Assembly (NCBI GenBank): GCA_029582165.1
Contig: CM055893.1
Location: 27,069,179-27,133,178 of the forward strand
Length of the DNA stretch: 64,000 bases
Direction of reading: 5' to 3'
Origin: Portulaca oleracea
Lineage: Eukaryota > Streptophyta > Magnoliopsida > Caryophyllales > Portulacaceae
Shown here: piece by piece, positions 22,266-34,640 of the stretch
How positions within the stretch are numbered: the first letter of the stretch is position 1
Layout: every line of letters begins with the position of its first letter
The notes under the pieces: model-generated
What the model was told of the DNA's origin: nothing
Database searches by the model: none
What the model saw: the letters and a program-made list of their open reading frames with translations, nothing else
Translations under genes and position numbers: made by a program

Positions 22266-22754
22266 TGGTTGTAGTTGTACCCTTGTCTTTATATGAATTG
22301 CTAATTATATTTATATTGAAACTCATGCATTTAATTGGAACATAACACAAATTAACACAAATTAACACAAATTACCATCGAAACGCAATGTCACGGTTGA
22401 TACAACACAAAATCAGTTAATCAGTTCAACACAAATGAACACTAAGTTTAGGGAACATTAAAAACAATGAAATTGGGGCAAACTGACGCTACTCCTCCTG
22501 CTCATCATCATCTTCCGGCTCGGGGACCTCGATATGCATCTGACGGCACCAACGCTCGCGGTAAGTCGACCATCTCATCATACCACACACGACTCACTGT
22601 CACTGTCTCTTCGTCCGGTTGGGGTGGGTGTCTCCCTCGCTCCAATAGTCCGACATAGATGTAGGACCACTTTCATAAAAAATAAAAACACAAAATAAAG
22701 AAGTTAGACCAAACATTATATCAACCATCCTAAACAAATCAGATAAACAAAATA

Positions 22755-24534
22755 TTAAATTATCTTTGAGGGTTTAGGTACTGTCAGCGACGGTTGATCA
22801 TCGACTGTCAATTGGCTGGCAGAGGCGTTGTTTATCAAAAACTTGTGTGAATGTGCCGCAAACCAATCGGTGTAAGCGACATCCGCTTCCCACGACACAT
22901 GTTTCGTGTGGGCCACATCACTCACTAACATTTTGCAGCATATCGGAAACCTCGCCCAGTCAGCGCTGACGTTAGCATCGACAAATTCCACTTTGTAGGG
23001 GCCCTTGGTCGTCGCTCGCTCTTGATCGATAATCTGCGTGGGATATGTTGTAGGTGCCCTAATCGACGGACGACGCGATCGGGCATGCTCTTTCGGTGAA
23101 GTCGTATGCGAATCGCCCCTATATAACATCCTGCCGCATGACTTATGCAGGCGGGACCATACGGCCCAACTCACACGATCCGTCACAACGCATCCAGAGG
23201 CCCTCGTAGGCGCTGTACCGAACTCGGCTGGCGGATGGGGAACCACCTGCTCGCGCAAGGCCCATTAACCGGCTGCTCCACGTGTGGCCTGAAATCAGGA
23301 AAGTACTCATAGATCCAGGCCTGCAAAAGGGTCAAACACCGGCCATCTTGGCTGTCCCGGCCCTGCTCGCCATCCCTAACTGGCGGTAAAGGAACGCCAA
23401 GGTCACCATACCCCAAGCAATGTGATCAACGATAATGTCAGTGCTAGGCCACGGATGCGGCCTAATTCTATCCCTCGATTTGTCCACGAGAATAGTGTTT
23501 CCCAACATGCTCAACAACCACGCCCTTATCCTATGGGGAATGGGAAAACTGGTCGATACACTAATCGACCTCAAATGGGAGTCAGCTATGCCAACCTTAT
23601 CGTGAATGTTCTCGACCTTCAGCTCCGCCATTCCTTTTTCAAAAATCATGGGCACGTACTGGTTAACCACTTCCCAAGGAAGTCCTTCAGGCATCAGACC
23701 ATCAACTGCAATACCCAATATATGATGCACGTCATGCAACATGATCATCATTTCACCGAAGGGAAGGTGAAATGTGTTTGTGTCGGGTTGCCACCTCTCA
23801 ACGAACGCTGAGATCAACGTCATGTCGATGTGGTCGTACATCAACTCCATTAAACTGGTTATTTAGATCTTTCCCAGTGTAGCTTGGCATGTGGGATCCA
23901 TCGTGGAATGTACTGCCCTCAATTCCCTTAACGTATTCTTCTTCGTCACACAATCAAGAACAACATTGGGCGAACGCTCGCGACCCTCCCATAATACCCG
24001 AGCAATGTGACCTCCAAAGCTCGGTATAACTGAGGGAATTGCAGGTCCCCCGGGCACGTTACCTTCAATGATCCAGGAGTTGTCGCCGCTTCGCCTCCTT
24101 TTCTGATATCTGCTACTAGACCCAGCTTCACCAGTAGCAGAACTGCTTCCCTGCCCACCTTGTCGAATTGGGGCAAACTTCCCCGCTGCATCCCTCATCG
24201 GCATGAAACCTGTTGGCCTGGAAACTCTCCCACTAGGTTGCGCGACTGAAGTCGAGATCATCTCGCTGGGCTCCTCAGTATCATCGCCCCCAGATGTTTG
24301 AGCCGTTGACTCATCCATGGCTGGTTGAGATGGTCAACGAAATCTCGCGTTGTCGACTCCGTGTCCTCGGGCCGCCGCCATTGCATCACTTGCACACTGC
24401 AGACCACGACCAGCACGGCGAGTTGACGCAGTCACATTGCGTCTGTGGGGGTCCCCAGACTCACCCCCCCTCCAACCACTCACAAGTCGATTTGCCCGGT
24501 CCAGAAGTCTTCCACCCTTGCCCTTCCCTACCAT
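22755..24534 (-). pseudogene. Plant mobile domain (PMD / MAIN-like) protein, broken
   Basis: The minus-strand gene starts at ATG 24534 (MVGKGKGG...). An S/G/R-rich N-terminal region is followed by the PMD core ISAFVERWQPDTNTFHLPFGE, LHDVHHILGIAVDG, then CLTLLQAWIYEYFPDF, MPDRVVRRLGHLQHIP and YTDWFAAHSHKF. The PMD is found in MAIN-family proteins and is often carried by plant transposons; its molecular role is unclear. Breaks: in-frame stops at about 24334 and 23863, a one-base frameshift near 23340 (MAG|CLTLL), stops near 23190-23210 and a further frameshift near 23020. It is convergent with the transposase-OTU gene, 490 bp from its stop, so it is probably a second gene of the same MULE. Confidence 0.72.
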
Positions 24535-24544
24535 TTTAGATCAC

Positions 24545-25080
24545 CTGCAAAATGAAGACATACATTAACATAATTCCACTTTCCTAAGCTACCATCACAA
24601 ATAACTAACCATTACAAATAACCTACCATCACAAATAACCCTAAACTTAATCCTACATCAAAATTACAATTTTTTCTAACACAATTAATCACTAATATTA
24701 ACACATGCTTAATCACTAATATTAACGCATAAAACATTAACAACGAGTCACTAATCACTAATAATTGTCATATTAATCTAATTTTCATAACACAATATAA
24801 ATAATACTAATACAATTAATCATTAATAATTATCATATTAACACATAATTAACAATAAAATTAATAATAACACTATTAATAATTATTATATTTACTAATA
24901 ACAATAATAATACCAGTAAAAATAATATGTAATTTTTAATTATTATTTAACAATAATAATATTATTAAAATTAACAATAATACTAATAATATTAATAACA
25001 ATAATAATATTAATAAACATAACAATAATAATATTAATAAACATAACAATAATAATATTAATAAAAATAATATTTAAAAA
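24545..25080. repeat. AT-rich low-complexity (AAT/ATT) tract
   Basis: Long runs of TAATAATATTAATAA-like sequence inside the MULE; no coding signal. Confidence 0.75.
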
Positions 25081-25762
25081 AATTAACGACCACGTGAACG
25101 CAAACGCAGCGCCACCACCAATGCACAGATCCGGCAACAAAAAACGGAAAAAAATTATGCGGACGCAGCCATGAAAGCGCATGCAAGCAAATCGCCAGGG
25201 AGTTATTTATTTATTTTTTTTCGTTTTTCTTCAAATTACAAAACTACAAAACATAAAACCACAAATTCAAAACACAACTTCGAAACATACCTCAATTTTG
25301 TCGATTCAATCCCGGTATGTGGTGGTCGATGGTTGAGAGCGTTTTCTAGAGAGATAAAGTAGAGAGAGAGTGAAGAGTGAAGTTATGAGGTTCAAGGGCG
25401 TGGGTTGGAAATATTATGCGAAATGTGGGCGACAATAGAACTCCGGGGTCATCTTTTTTCTACGCCTTGTGTTTGGTCTCTCCTCCAAATCCTGCTGCCA
25501 ATTCTCTTCTCCGATCCCAATCCCAATCTCCAACAACTCTTTCTGCTCACCGTCGCCGGCAATCTGTCCGGCGATCACCATTTTTCAACCAATTGAAGGC
25601 AGATTCGTTTTTTCCTGGTTCGTTAATTTCTACAATCTTTTTGGTACTTGCTCATTTCAGTTGTTTCTGGAACAACAATTATCTATCAAATTAGGGCAGA
25701 ATCGGGGAACTTTGTTCAATCTAATTTGGGTCATCGTGAATAGAAATTGAATTCCGAATAAA

Positions 25763-28700
25763 ATGATGGGCTCTGAGAGCGAAGGAGCTCATCCACTTGC
25801 TCCTAGCGATGAAATGGAAACCCTAGTTCTTGATGACCCATTATCATCTTCTAAATCATATGCTAATTACAGAAGTGCGATCTCGACTTTATCTGACTCG
25901 CATCACCACCCCCTGGCGGAGCCAGCTGATTCCGATCCATTATTCTCCCCTGCGCAAGACAGGGATCTGAAGAGCTCTAGGGTTCATGATAGTTCAGACA
26001 TTGAGGATTCAGAATACTCTGATTTGTTTGTTACTCCAACTGGGGAGGTTAATGGTGGAGATACTAATGGTATTGGGAGCCCGAAATCAAATGCTATGAG
26101 CTCCAGTGTGTTTGGGAGATCGGAGTCTTCAAGCTCATTAGGTTCTGAGTACTTGAAAATTACAGTGTCAAACCCTCAGAAAGAGCATGATGTTTCGTCA
26201 AATTCAATTGTTCCTGGTAATAACACATACGTGACATATTTGATAACTACAAAAACAAATATGCGGGGTTTTGGTGGGACGGAGTTTAGTGTCAGGAGAA
26301 GGTTCAAGGATGTGGTAACACTGGCAGATAGGCTATCAGAGTCCTATAGAGGGTTTTTCATACCTGCTAGACCGGATAAGAGTGTGGTGGAGAGTCAAGT
26401 CATGCACAAGCAGGAATTTGTTGAGCAGAGGAGAGCAGCATTGGAGAAGTACTTGAGGAAATTGGCAGCTCATCCTGTGATTAGGAAAAGTGATGAGCTT
26501 AGAGTGTTTTTACAAGTACCAGGGAAACTTCCTCTGCCCACGAGCACTGATGTGACATCAAGGGTGCTTGATGGAGCTGCCAAGTTACCGAAGCAGTTGT
26601 TTGGAGATTCAAGGAGCATCGTAGCTCCTCATGAAGTAGTCCAACCTGCAAAAGGAGGAAGGGACTTGTGGAGATTGTTTAAGGAGTTGAAGCAGTCTGT
26701 CACAAACGACTGGGGAAACTCAAGACCACCAGTTGTTGAGGAAGACAAGGAATTTTTAGATAAGAAAGAGAAACTTAATGCTTTTGAGCAGCGGCTCACT
26801 GATGTATCCAAGCAGGTCTTCTTGCTCTCTGCTTCTTTTTTTCCATTCTGCTTGTTCCTTTGTTTGAAATTGATGATTGCCTAAGAGTCATCTTGTTTGA
26901 TAGTTTGCTATTTGATCACCTACAGGCCGAGTCACTTGTCAAAGCACAACAAGATATGGGGGATACTATGGGAGAGTTGGGGTTATCATTTATCAAATTG
27001 ACAAAGTTTGAGAATGAGGCAGCAATTTTCGAGACGCAAAGAGCACGTGCTGCTGAAATGAAGAATATAGCAACAGCTACTGTCAGAGCCAGCAGGATAT
27101 ATCGGGAATTAAATGCAAGAACGGTGAAAAACCTGGTATTATTCACTGAGCTGTTTTCTATTATGGCCTTCATACATTTCATTAATAACAAGTATGAGGT
27201 TGTGCCAGAAACACATATTTTCATAATAACAAAAATCCTGGTTTTGTTGCTTTAGAAATGTTAGTGTCTGTCGCTAACTTAAATCCAGGCACACACTTTT
27301 GTCTCTGGAGTTGTGAACTTCTGAGTCCTGGATTTCTATTTATTGGAAGGAAAGATACCTGCTGACAGTATGTTTTGTTTTGTTTCCTTTTCTTTTCTGT
27401 ATTTTTATTACAGGACACCATCCATGAATACCTTGGGGTTACGTTAGCTGTTCGCAATGCATATACCGATCGTGCAAGTGCTTTGCTGACAGTGCAGACT
27501 CTTCTATCAGAGCTCTCCTCGCTGCAATCCAAAGCTGAAAAACTTGAAACGGCATCATCTAGGGTGTTTGGCAGTGATAAGTCAACAATTCACAAAATGG
27601 AAGAGTTGAAGGAGACATTGAGGATAACTGAAGACTCAAAAAATTGTGCAGTTGGAGAATATGAGCGGATCAAGGTATGAATGACGTTTTGAAGTTGGTC
27701 CTAAATGCTTGCTTTGTATTTGCACATTGAAGCATATAAACTATTTATTCCCTGCAGGATTTTGCATAGTGCATCTAGGTCATGATCGTTTCTATGGAAT
27801 GAATCTCATACTTCTCATACAGCAAGTATCTTTGTGTATGCTATTCTCCTGCTGCTGTATTTTTGTTGCTACACTGCTTATCATGTGGTGTGCTACCCCC
27901 ATTCTAATAAGGAACAACTGACGATGCTAGAACATATATCCTTAACTCTCTACTTCCAACTGCTTTTATGTATGCCATTCCTCTGTTTCAATGTCTGTGC
28001 TACATTGCTGCTCATGAATGGTGACACCTCTATTCTTCAGTCTTCATCATTCATGTTAGTGATGGCACATAAACTGACATATGTATGATTTTTCAGCCAT
28101 TTTTTTTATGTGTGTAGTGTGTGCTGGTATCCAACCTGCTTGCCAATTTTTTCAATTGAGACTCAACATGTAAAATGTGATGTTGATCCTATTAGATTGG
28201 CTGGTACATTCTCTGTGGGGTGAAACATGTGGGTTGTAATGATGGCATTAGATCTAGTAATAAAGGAATGAGAACCGAGACTTTGAAGTTTAATCATGTT
28301 CCAAGTGTGCATCTTAGTTCTTAATATGATGTTATCATTCTTTGTCGGAATTGTCGCTATTGCTTATATGGTTGAGATGGTATCAGTGCCGAGTATAATG
28401 ATACGTGGAAACAAATTTTGGTTTCAAGAATCCTAGGATTGGTTTTTCTTTTTGCTGCTGCTGAATTTTTACCCTTTAATTTAATTCCTTTTTTTTTTCC
28501 ATTTGGGACATGGAAGGGATCTGGTTCTGAATACATAGCCTTGCTGTGGCCGTTGCCTTTGCTTTCTAGGGAGAAGCCTTTCCTTTTGGAGGAACATTGG
28601 ACACGGGTGTCTGACACGGACACAGATCCAAGGGTCCGACATCACATCCCTAAAAATTACGGACACAGTGACATGGTATCCAAGGGTCCGACATGGCAGG

Positions 28701-30691
28701 GGAAACACGACCCCTAAGTTGCATAATGTATTTAGTTGCAATAGAAGTGAAATATTATTATTTTTCAAAGGCATCCTTAAAAGTTGTGAACCCAAGGACA
28801 CCTTAGTTTAAATTGATTTGACCTATATAGAGAATATATTCAGTCCAACTCTTAAAAATCCCAAAAAAATTTGCTTCCACTTTAATTTTTAAATATGCAA
28901 TGGTGAGTTTAAATTCGACTCATTGCTGATATGGCATAAGATGAGAATGAAATAAAGTCGTGTAGGACATTTCAGCGGTGAGAATGAGACTCGTCTCGCG
29001 AGAATCTCGCTGTCAGTCTCGCGAGACGAGTTTGAAAGCGAGTTTAACACATTAATATTTTAATAATATTTTTTTTCTCTCTCACCTCATCTACATCATT
29101 TTTTATCAATATAACCAAATTAATTATATTATTAAGTAGGACCCATTTACTTTTTTAATTAATATAAATCAAACTCATGCTCACCATTGGAAAGCTAGCT
29201 AAATAAAGGGATAAATTTTGACTCTTTTGATAGGGGTCCACATATTCCACATCATCCAATTAGCCAAACTCAACCTCACTGTTGCGGGTGCTCTAATCAA
29301 ATAAAAAAGTGGAAATGATCCAAAAGAGAACCCTAGGCCCAACTCCATTGTATCTTATGATGGCATAAGGCTGTTTATGCTCCCCCCCCCCCCTCTTTTG
29401 CTCTTTCCTTTTTTTTTTCCCTGGAGTTTAAAGCACCATAACCCCAGTGCCAAACTGAAAACACGTGCCACCTCTGCTCCTTCCCCCTTTCTCCTCTCCC
29501 ATCTCTATCCGGCACCGGAAAGTCATCCCTGCCACAAATGGTCATCGGAAAGTCCTCTCTGGCACCACCGCCGAGGCCCCTGCCCTAGTTGTCAGAGTTG
29601 TCCACCACTTCCACGACGAGTTTCTCGGTCTCTATGCTTCTCTAACAGCAGCCAACGTTCCACCACCATGTCCGGCCATTCTCAGCGTATCAGACCCGTG
29701 TCCCGTGTTAGGATCAGTGTCGGGTCGTGTCGACCTTGGAATGGCAACCCTTACAGGTGAGTCTGAGTAACGTAGCAGAAATAATGAAACATGGTTGTTG
29801 GGGAGACTGGGAGTGACGTCTACAGGAAACATTAGGATCTATTATAAGCAACCTTTCTTCCACCTTTTGCACTTCCAACTCTTTTGTGATGAGGTACAAG
29901 TTCTTGATCTTCGTAAATATATGATTGAATAATAAAGTAATGAGTTAAAGTTCATGCTTGTGTACTTGTGCAAATTTATTTAACCTTTAGCGTGTCGAAA
30001 AGCTGAGTTGATTCAAGGACTTGATTGCTGTGCGGTGGAAAATCTAAGGAAAAGAAAGCCCAAAATTTTCTCTGTAACTTTGTTGGAACATTCCCTGACC
30101 CTCTACCTTGTTGGAAGGTGGAATAGTTCCACACTTCCACTAGACTACCCCTTTGGTGCTTTACTTTCCCCCATACTTTTTAGCCTTATACTGTATTATC
30201 TTAGTGATACTGAGGTTGAATACCATCAGAAGCTGTTAATTTCAAATGGCTTTGGTGCTCTGGTAGTCTACATGAGTTAAAAGTCAAGCTTGATCAAATA
30301 TTTTGTATTTAAAACATTTTTGTTCGTGGTTGTTAGTGCATTGTTAAACTAATTCATAAATAGGCATGTTTTAAAAAGCTAAATCCATAAGGATGTGTTT
30401 GGGCTGCGGAAAAGGGGTGGGGAAAAAATATGTGGGGCAAAGAAAAGAATGTCAAAGTATGTTTTTTTTTTTTAAAAAAAACTGTTTGGTTTAAATAAAA
30501 CCTTGAAGGAAAAAAAATTGACGTTCCACTCAATTGTTTCCCTTATTTAGTTTATGGAAAAATTGAATTTGCATGGGGAATAGTGAATAGCAAATTTCCC
30601 CTTTTCTGGATCATTTGACGTGATTTGGGGGGGGGGGGAGAGGGGACAATCGAGAGAGAATGTGAAGAGAGAGAGACGATCGAGAGAGAAT

Positions 30692-30749
<58 letters not shown>

Positions 30750-33378
30750 AAATTGAGGCGCACGAGAGAGAGGGGGTGGGGAGAAATCGAGAGAGAATAT
30801 TAAGAGAGAGAGAAAGAGAGAGGGAGGGAGGTAAAATTGAGAGAGAATATCAAGAGAGAACGACGTGAGAGATAGAGGACAAAAAGGTCGGGCTTTAGAT
30901 TCAAATTTTTCCCTGAGCTTTCCTGTCCTTTTTGAGGGTAAAGTTTTTGTCTTTCTCATCGCAAATTTTCCATCTACTTTTGTAACTATTTTTTTCTTTT
31001 CCCTTTTCTGGAAACATTTTTTTTCATTGTTTTTCTTTCCACTCCTTTTTCTACTGTCCAAAGTCCAAACACACTCTAAAGGGAGATGTTGGATAACAAT
31101 GGGACATACAGATTGCATCAAATGAGATGCCATGTAAAGGGTTATATTATATTATAATATTGATTTTCATAGTGCTATACCCGTTCTTTTATACGGCTGG
31201 TTGCGGTGTGGAGCGGTGCGGTGTGGTGGAATTGTGGTGAATTGTGGTGGGTTTGGAAAAGTTCTGGTGGTGGATTGTGGTGGCCGGTGGGTTGTGGAAA
31301 GTTTAACTTTTAATAAAAGGATGAATTAAATTAGAAAAAGTAGATTGTGGTGGGTTGTGGTGGAATATGGCAAGTTGCGGTGAGGTGTGGCACCACAGCC
31401 AGCCAGCCGCATAAAAGAACAACTCTTAAGTTTGAGGTTTCTTGCAAGATCTTTCTTGGATAGTATCTCAATTATTTGCTTTTCCTGACTGATTAGTGTT
31501 TACTGTAGGCACTTATTCAAAACTATTTGCTTTCCTGACTGATTACTGTAGTTGCTTATTCAAAACTGACATTCCTGCAGGAAAACAACCGTAGTGAACT
31601 AGAACGAATTGAAAGGGAAAAGCATGCTGATTTTTTGAATATGTTGAAGGGGTTTGTCAGTGATCAGGTACATCTCTGTTCTTTAAAAATTGTGACTATG
31701 TTGCGGGTTCTTTGATGCAATACAAGGAAGGAAAATATCAAAAATATCATACTTATTAGTTGATATTAGGAAGCTTTTTTATTTTTATCACATAATTTTG
31801 TATTCATGTTATCCTATAATTAAGATAGTCTAAATAAAAAGATTTAATATTAGATTTATATGTTTTATCCTGTTCTATGTTACTCCGACTCTTCATTTTC
31901 CCTACCGTACCCGTGTCGGACCCTTGATACCCGGACAAGGGTACGACACTCGAAACTTCAAATTACAATGAAAATGTATAAAATTTATTTAAAATAGCCG
32001 AGTCTGACACCCGTATCCGTGTCCGATAAGGACATGTGTACCCGAGTCCGAGTAACATAGATCCTGTTATAGTTTCTATAGTATCTTTAGGATATCTTTA
32101 GGTTTCCTAATTCCCCTAGTATTCCTAGCTATATAAACCCCTTTATGTAATTGAGGGAGGCAAATTATTACGAATAAGAATTATTATTGATTATTAAGTT
32201 AAATTCTTTATACGAGATCCCCTTCTCATCGGTATTGCTCGCCGAGCACCCACATCAAATTGGTATTAGAGCAAATTAATCTTTTTCGCTTTGATTTCTT
32301 TCCCCTCATTTTCCTTTTCACTAATAGCCAAATTTCGTTCACAGAAAAAAAAAAGGAAACATAGAACCAATAAAAAAGGAAAACGTAGAAAATAAAAAGA
32401 AAACCCCGAATTTCATACTGACTGCTTTATTCCTGATTTTGTTTTTTTTTAATTCTTTTTTTTTTTTAAGAAACAACCTATATCCAATGCTTGCATGGTG
32501 CCTAATGTTGGAGAAGGTATTGAGCTTGGTGTTTCATTAAGGGTGCAAGGCTATCCGATCCCTTTTTTCTATTGCCATTTTCAATCCCTTTGCATTTCAA
32601 AAATCAGAGAAAGATTTTTTTGCCCGCTGGGGGAGAATGATGCTATACTAAGATTATCCTAAATACGAGGGATAATATCTAAAATATCATTTATTAGGTG
32701 ATATTAGGAAAATTTTATGTTTCATTACATTATTTCGTATATTTAGTTTATCCTATAACTAAGGTAGCCTAAGAGTATTAGGTTTATATATTTTATCCTG
32801 TTATCATTTATAGGATATCTTTAGGTGTCCTAATTCCCCTAGTACTCCTAGCTATATAAAGTATAAACCCCTATGTGATTGAGGAGGGCAGACTATTACT
32901 AAGTGAAATTCTCTGTATGAGATCCCCTTCTCGTAGGAATTGCTTGCCAAGAGTCCTACTCAATCCATTGTAGGAATTGCTCGCTGAGCGTCCTACATCA
33001 TTCTTTTTCTTCTGTCTTCTTTTCTTTTGTTTTAGGTCCAGGGGGTGGGGGTGAAGAAGGCTTCCCCTCCTGTTCCTGTGCAGTGTTTACCCATCAGTGC
33101 AAGGGTGAAAATATCTAGTGCGGCCCACTGGCCCCTGATTCTTACACAACGCTATTCTCTCCTCTCTCATATCCATGCACCTACAGATTTGCAGGGCAAC
33201 TCTTTTGCATGTTTGTTTTTTTATCTTGCATAAAAACTGCTATGCTAGTTATGGCTCATTGTAAGTTTTGATACTCTGAATTCAATAGGTAAGCTGCGCT
33301 GAGAAAATGGCTAATTTGTGGTCAAAGGTTGCGGAAGATACCAGAGGATATTCAAAAGAAGAGAGTTCCTCAAAGTAG
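25763..33378 (+). CDS. SNX2: Sorting nexin 2-like protein (PX-BAR)
   Basis: Five exons are inferred from frame and GT/AG sites: 25763-26815, 26926-27135, 27414-27674, 31581-31667, 33289-33378, giving 566 aa; all junctions keep frame. An acidic/serine-rich N-terminus (1-127) is followed by a PX domain (about 128-252) with RRRFKD, RPDKS and RRAALEKYLRKL, which bind phosphatidylinositol 3-phosphate. A C-terminal BAR coiled-coil (about 330-566) dimerises and bends endosomal membrane. In Arabidopsis SNX2A/SNX2B (about 570-590 aa) act with SNX1 as the membrane-bound sorting-nexin part of retromer at the trans-Golgi/prevacuolar compartment. Two ATGs are adjacent (25763, 25766); the first is used. 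Intron 3 (3.9 kb) and intron 4 (1.6 kb) are swollen by transposons, yet coding exons look intact. Confidence 0.93.
30391..31076. mobile_element. Tourist-like MITE in SNX2 intron 3
   Basis: Ends GGATGTGTTTGGGCT and AGTCCAAACACACTC form an inverted repeat flanked by TAA on both sides (30388-30390 and 31077-31079). It is 686 bp and includes a (GA)n microsatellite. Confidence 0.75.
30690..30747. repeat. (GA)n microsatellite
   Basis: A long GA run inside the MITE; nearby open frames of R and E residues are artefacts. Confidence 0.9.
31180..31424. mobile_element. MITE, GTTCTTTTATACGG family, copy 1
   Basis: Terminal inverted repeats CGTTCTTTTATACGGCTGG and CCAGCCGCATAAAAGAAC surround GTGGTG-rich sequence. 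Same family as the MITEs at 35190, 37314, 43750 and 57701. Confidence 0.75.
31713..32257 (+). repeat. 5' LTR of TRIM (with MITE insertion)
   Basis: 545 bp, of which 186 bp plus an 8 bp duplication come from a MITE; it otherwise matches the 3' LTR. Confidence 0.82.
31875..32060. mobile_element. hAT-like MITE inside the TRIM LTR
   Basis: Perfect terminal inverted repeat CTATGTTACTC / GAGTAACATAG and an 8 bp target duplication ATCCTGTT (31867-31874 and 32061-32068). It is absent from the other LTR, so it arrived after the TRIM. Confidence 0.85.
32638..33000 (+). repeat. 3' LTR of TRIM
   Basis: 363 bp; TG...CA ends, followed by TTCTT. Confidence 0.82.
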
Positions 33379-33986
33379 GCTTCTATTAGCTGTAAAGCAG
33401 AAAAGAGAGGATCCTTTTATGTCGTTTCTTCTCTGATTTTTCTCTATGGTGTTTCAAATAGAGTTTAGGTTAACAACTTGTTGATACCACAGACAAGAAA
33501 TGGAAAGAGAGTGTTACTCGGTAGGAACTTTTTTTTTGTGTTGTGTTGATGAACATTGAGTTTGTGTAAAAACCCTGTAACATTTTCCACTTGGAGGCTG
33601 CCATTTTTCGACTTTTAAGAGCTGTATTGTATTTGAGCATTTGACAAACGAATAAGAAAATAAAATGGTACTCCAGGATCATTTGGGGTCGGAGTTTTTT
33701 CATTCCCCCCTTGTATTTCTTGCCATCCATCTACAGGCCAAGGCTGTTTTTCTTTTTGTTTTCCTTTTCCTTTTCCTTTTCCTTTTCCTTTTTTCTTTTC
33801 CCTAGGGATTGGGAATTGATTGATGAGCGGAAAATATGGCATCAACTGACTAGTTGAGTTTATAGGCAACATATACTTGTGTTGCGTATAGCATTATTCA
33901 AGGAATTGATGAAATTGTGAAGTTACAAACATGACTCCTTTACAACACTGAGAAAGAAATACTGGTAGAAGCTAAAGAAACTTGGT

Positions 33987-34640
33987 TCAGACCATGGAGA
34001 TTACATTCTGCACTGCAGCAGAGGGTGATGCTACAGAGTCCCTATTGGGAATGGAAAACAGGCCAGCTGGAGACAGTTGTTGTCGGCCATCGAGAAACAT
34101 GTGTTCAGGATCTCTAAAAGCAGCATGAATGCAAACGATCACCCCTGCTATCAGGGTAGCTGACATGAGTAACGATCCAACACTTGTGAAGAACACAACT
34201 AGAATGGTGACTGACACCAGGGCGGCCAGAGTCTGATTGTTTGATAGGGTATGGCCAAAGATAATGAGGGGTTGTTCGGGTGGCTTAAACAGGTAGAGAA
34301 AAAGCCAAGCAGAGAGGAGAATGATGAGAGAGATTAGGGAGAGAGGGTGAGAGAGGAGGAAGAATGCAAGCACACCACCAACAACAGCAAGGTAATTGAT
34401 ACGGAAGTAGGAGAGGTTCTTGTGGATTCGGACTGTGGCATTGGTGGGAGATTGAGGCCGGGAGAATGCAGACAAATCAAAGAGCTCTTGCCATGGACGC
34501 CGTTTGGAGAATGCACGGTGGAGGGACTCAGTGGTGCGGGATATGAACGCTCGGAATGAGGGTGTCAAAGAAACACTCTTTGGGATCTGGAGTAACAGAG
34601 GGGAGGACATGCTCATGCTGTTTTGGTTTGGTTGCTTCAA
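33987..34640 (-). CDS. PRA1 family protein (prenylated Rab acceptor)
   Basis: A single uninterrupted frame of 217 aa starting at ATG 34640. The order is typical of plant PRA1.B-type proteins: a soluble N-terminus with RPW.ELFD.SAFSRP (about 48-62), R...N..YFR.NY (about 72-83), a double hydrophobic hairpin (about 82-118), a short polar loop, a second hydrophobic hairpin (about 136-175), then FRDPEHMFLD. PRA1 proteins are small multi-spanning proteins of the ER/Golgi/endosomes that bind prenylated Rab GTPases and assist vesicle cargo exit. Length and absence of introns fit the plant family. It is convergent with the SNX2-like gene, 608 bp between stop codons. Confidence 0.93.
   Translation of the reverse strand: MKQPNQNSMSMSSPLLLQIPKSVSLTPSFRAFISRTTESLHRAFSKRRPWQELFDLSAFSRPQSPTNATVRIHKNLSYFRINYLAVVGGVLAFFLLSHPLSLISLIILLSAWLFLYLFKPPEQPLIIFGHTLSNNQTLAALVSVTILVVFFTSVGSLLMSATLIAGVIVCIHAAFRDPEHMFLDGRQQLSPAGLFSIPNRDSVASPSAAVQNVISMV

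Larger units (their letters stand above)
18699..25450 (+). mobile_element. MULE-type DNA transposon carrying transposase-OTU and a PMD gene
   Basis: The left edge near GGGTATTGCTTAACGTCGCC is followed by CTATTGTCGCCC and TTTTTGCCCCTCAT. The right edge, read inverted, has CTATTGTCGCCC and CCCTTGAACCTCAT, so the terminal inverted repeats are recognisable but degenerate. I could not verify a 9 bp target duplication, so the ends are approximate. The right edge lies about 300 bp before the SNX2-like start codon. Confidence 0.6.
31713..33000 (+). mobile_element. TRIM/LTR element without genes in SNX2 intron 4
   Basis: LTRs at 31713-32257 and 32638-33000 both start TGATGC and end ACATCA. The primer site TGGTATTAGAGC lies at 32261-32272; the purine run TGGGGGAGAA directly precedes the second LTR. 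Target duplication TTCTT lies at 31708-31712 and 33001-33005. The 380 bp interior is non-coding, so this is a complete terminal-repeat-in-miniature type element in the same orientation as the gene. Confidence 0.85.

Noticed and set aside
23422..23811. Plus-strand open frame of 129 codons over the PMD gene
   Set aside because: It is a shadow frame; the opposite strand carries clear PMD motifs.
27709..28088. Extra coding exons in SNX2 intron 3
   Set aside because: The frames do not match the BAR domain; the exon ending at 27674 joins correctly to 31581.
30620..30868. Arg/Glu-rich coding region
   Set aside because: It is the translation of a (GA)n microsatellite inside an intronic MITE.
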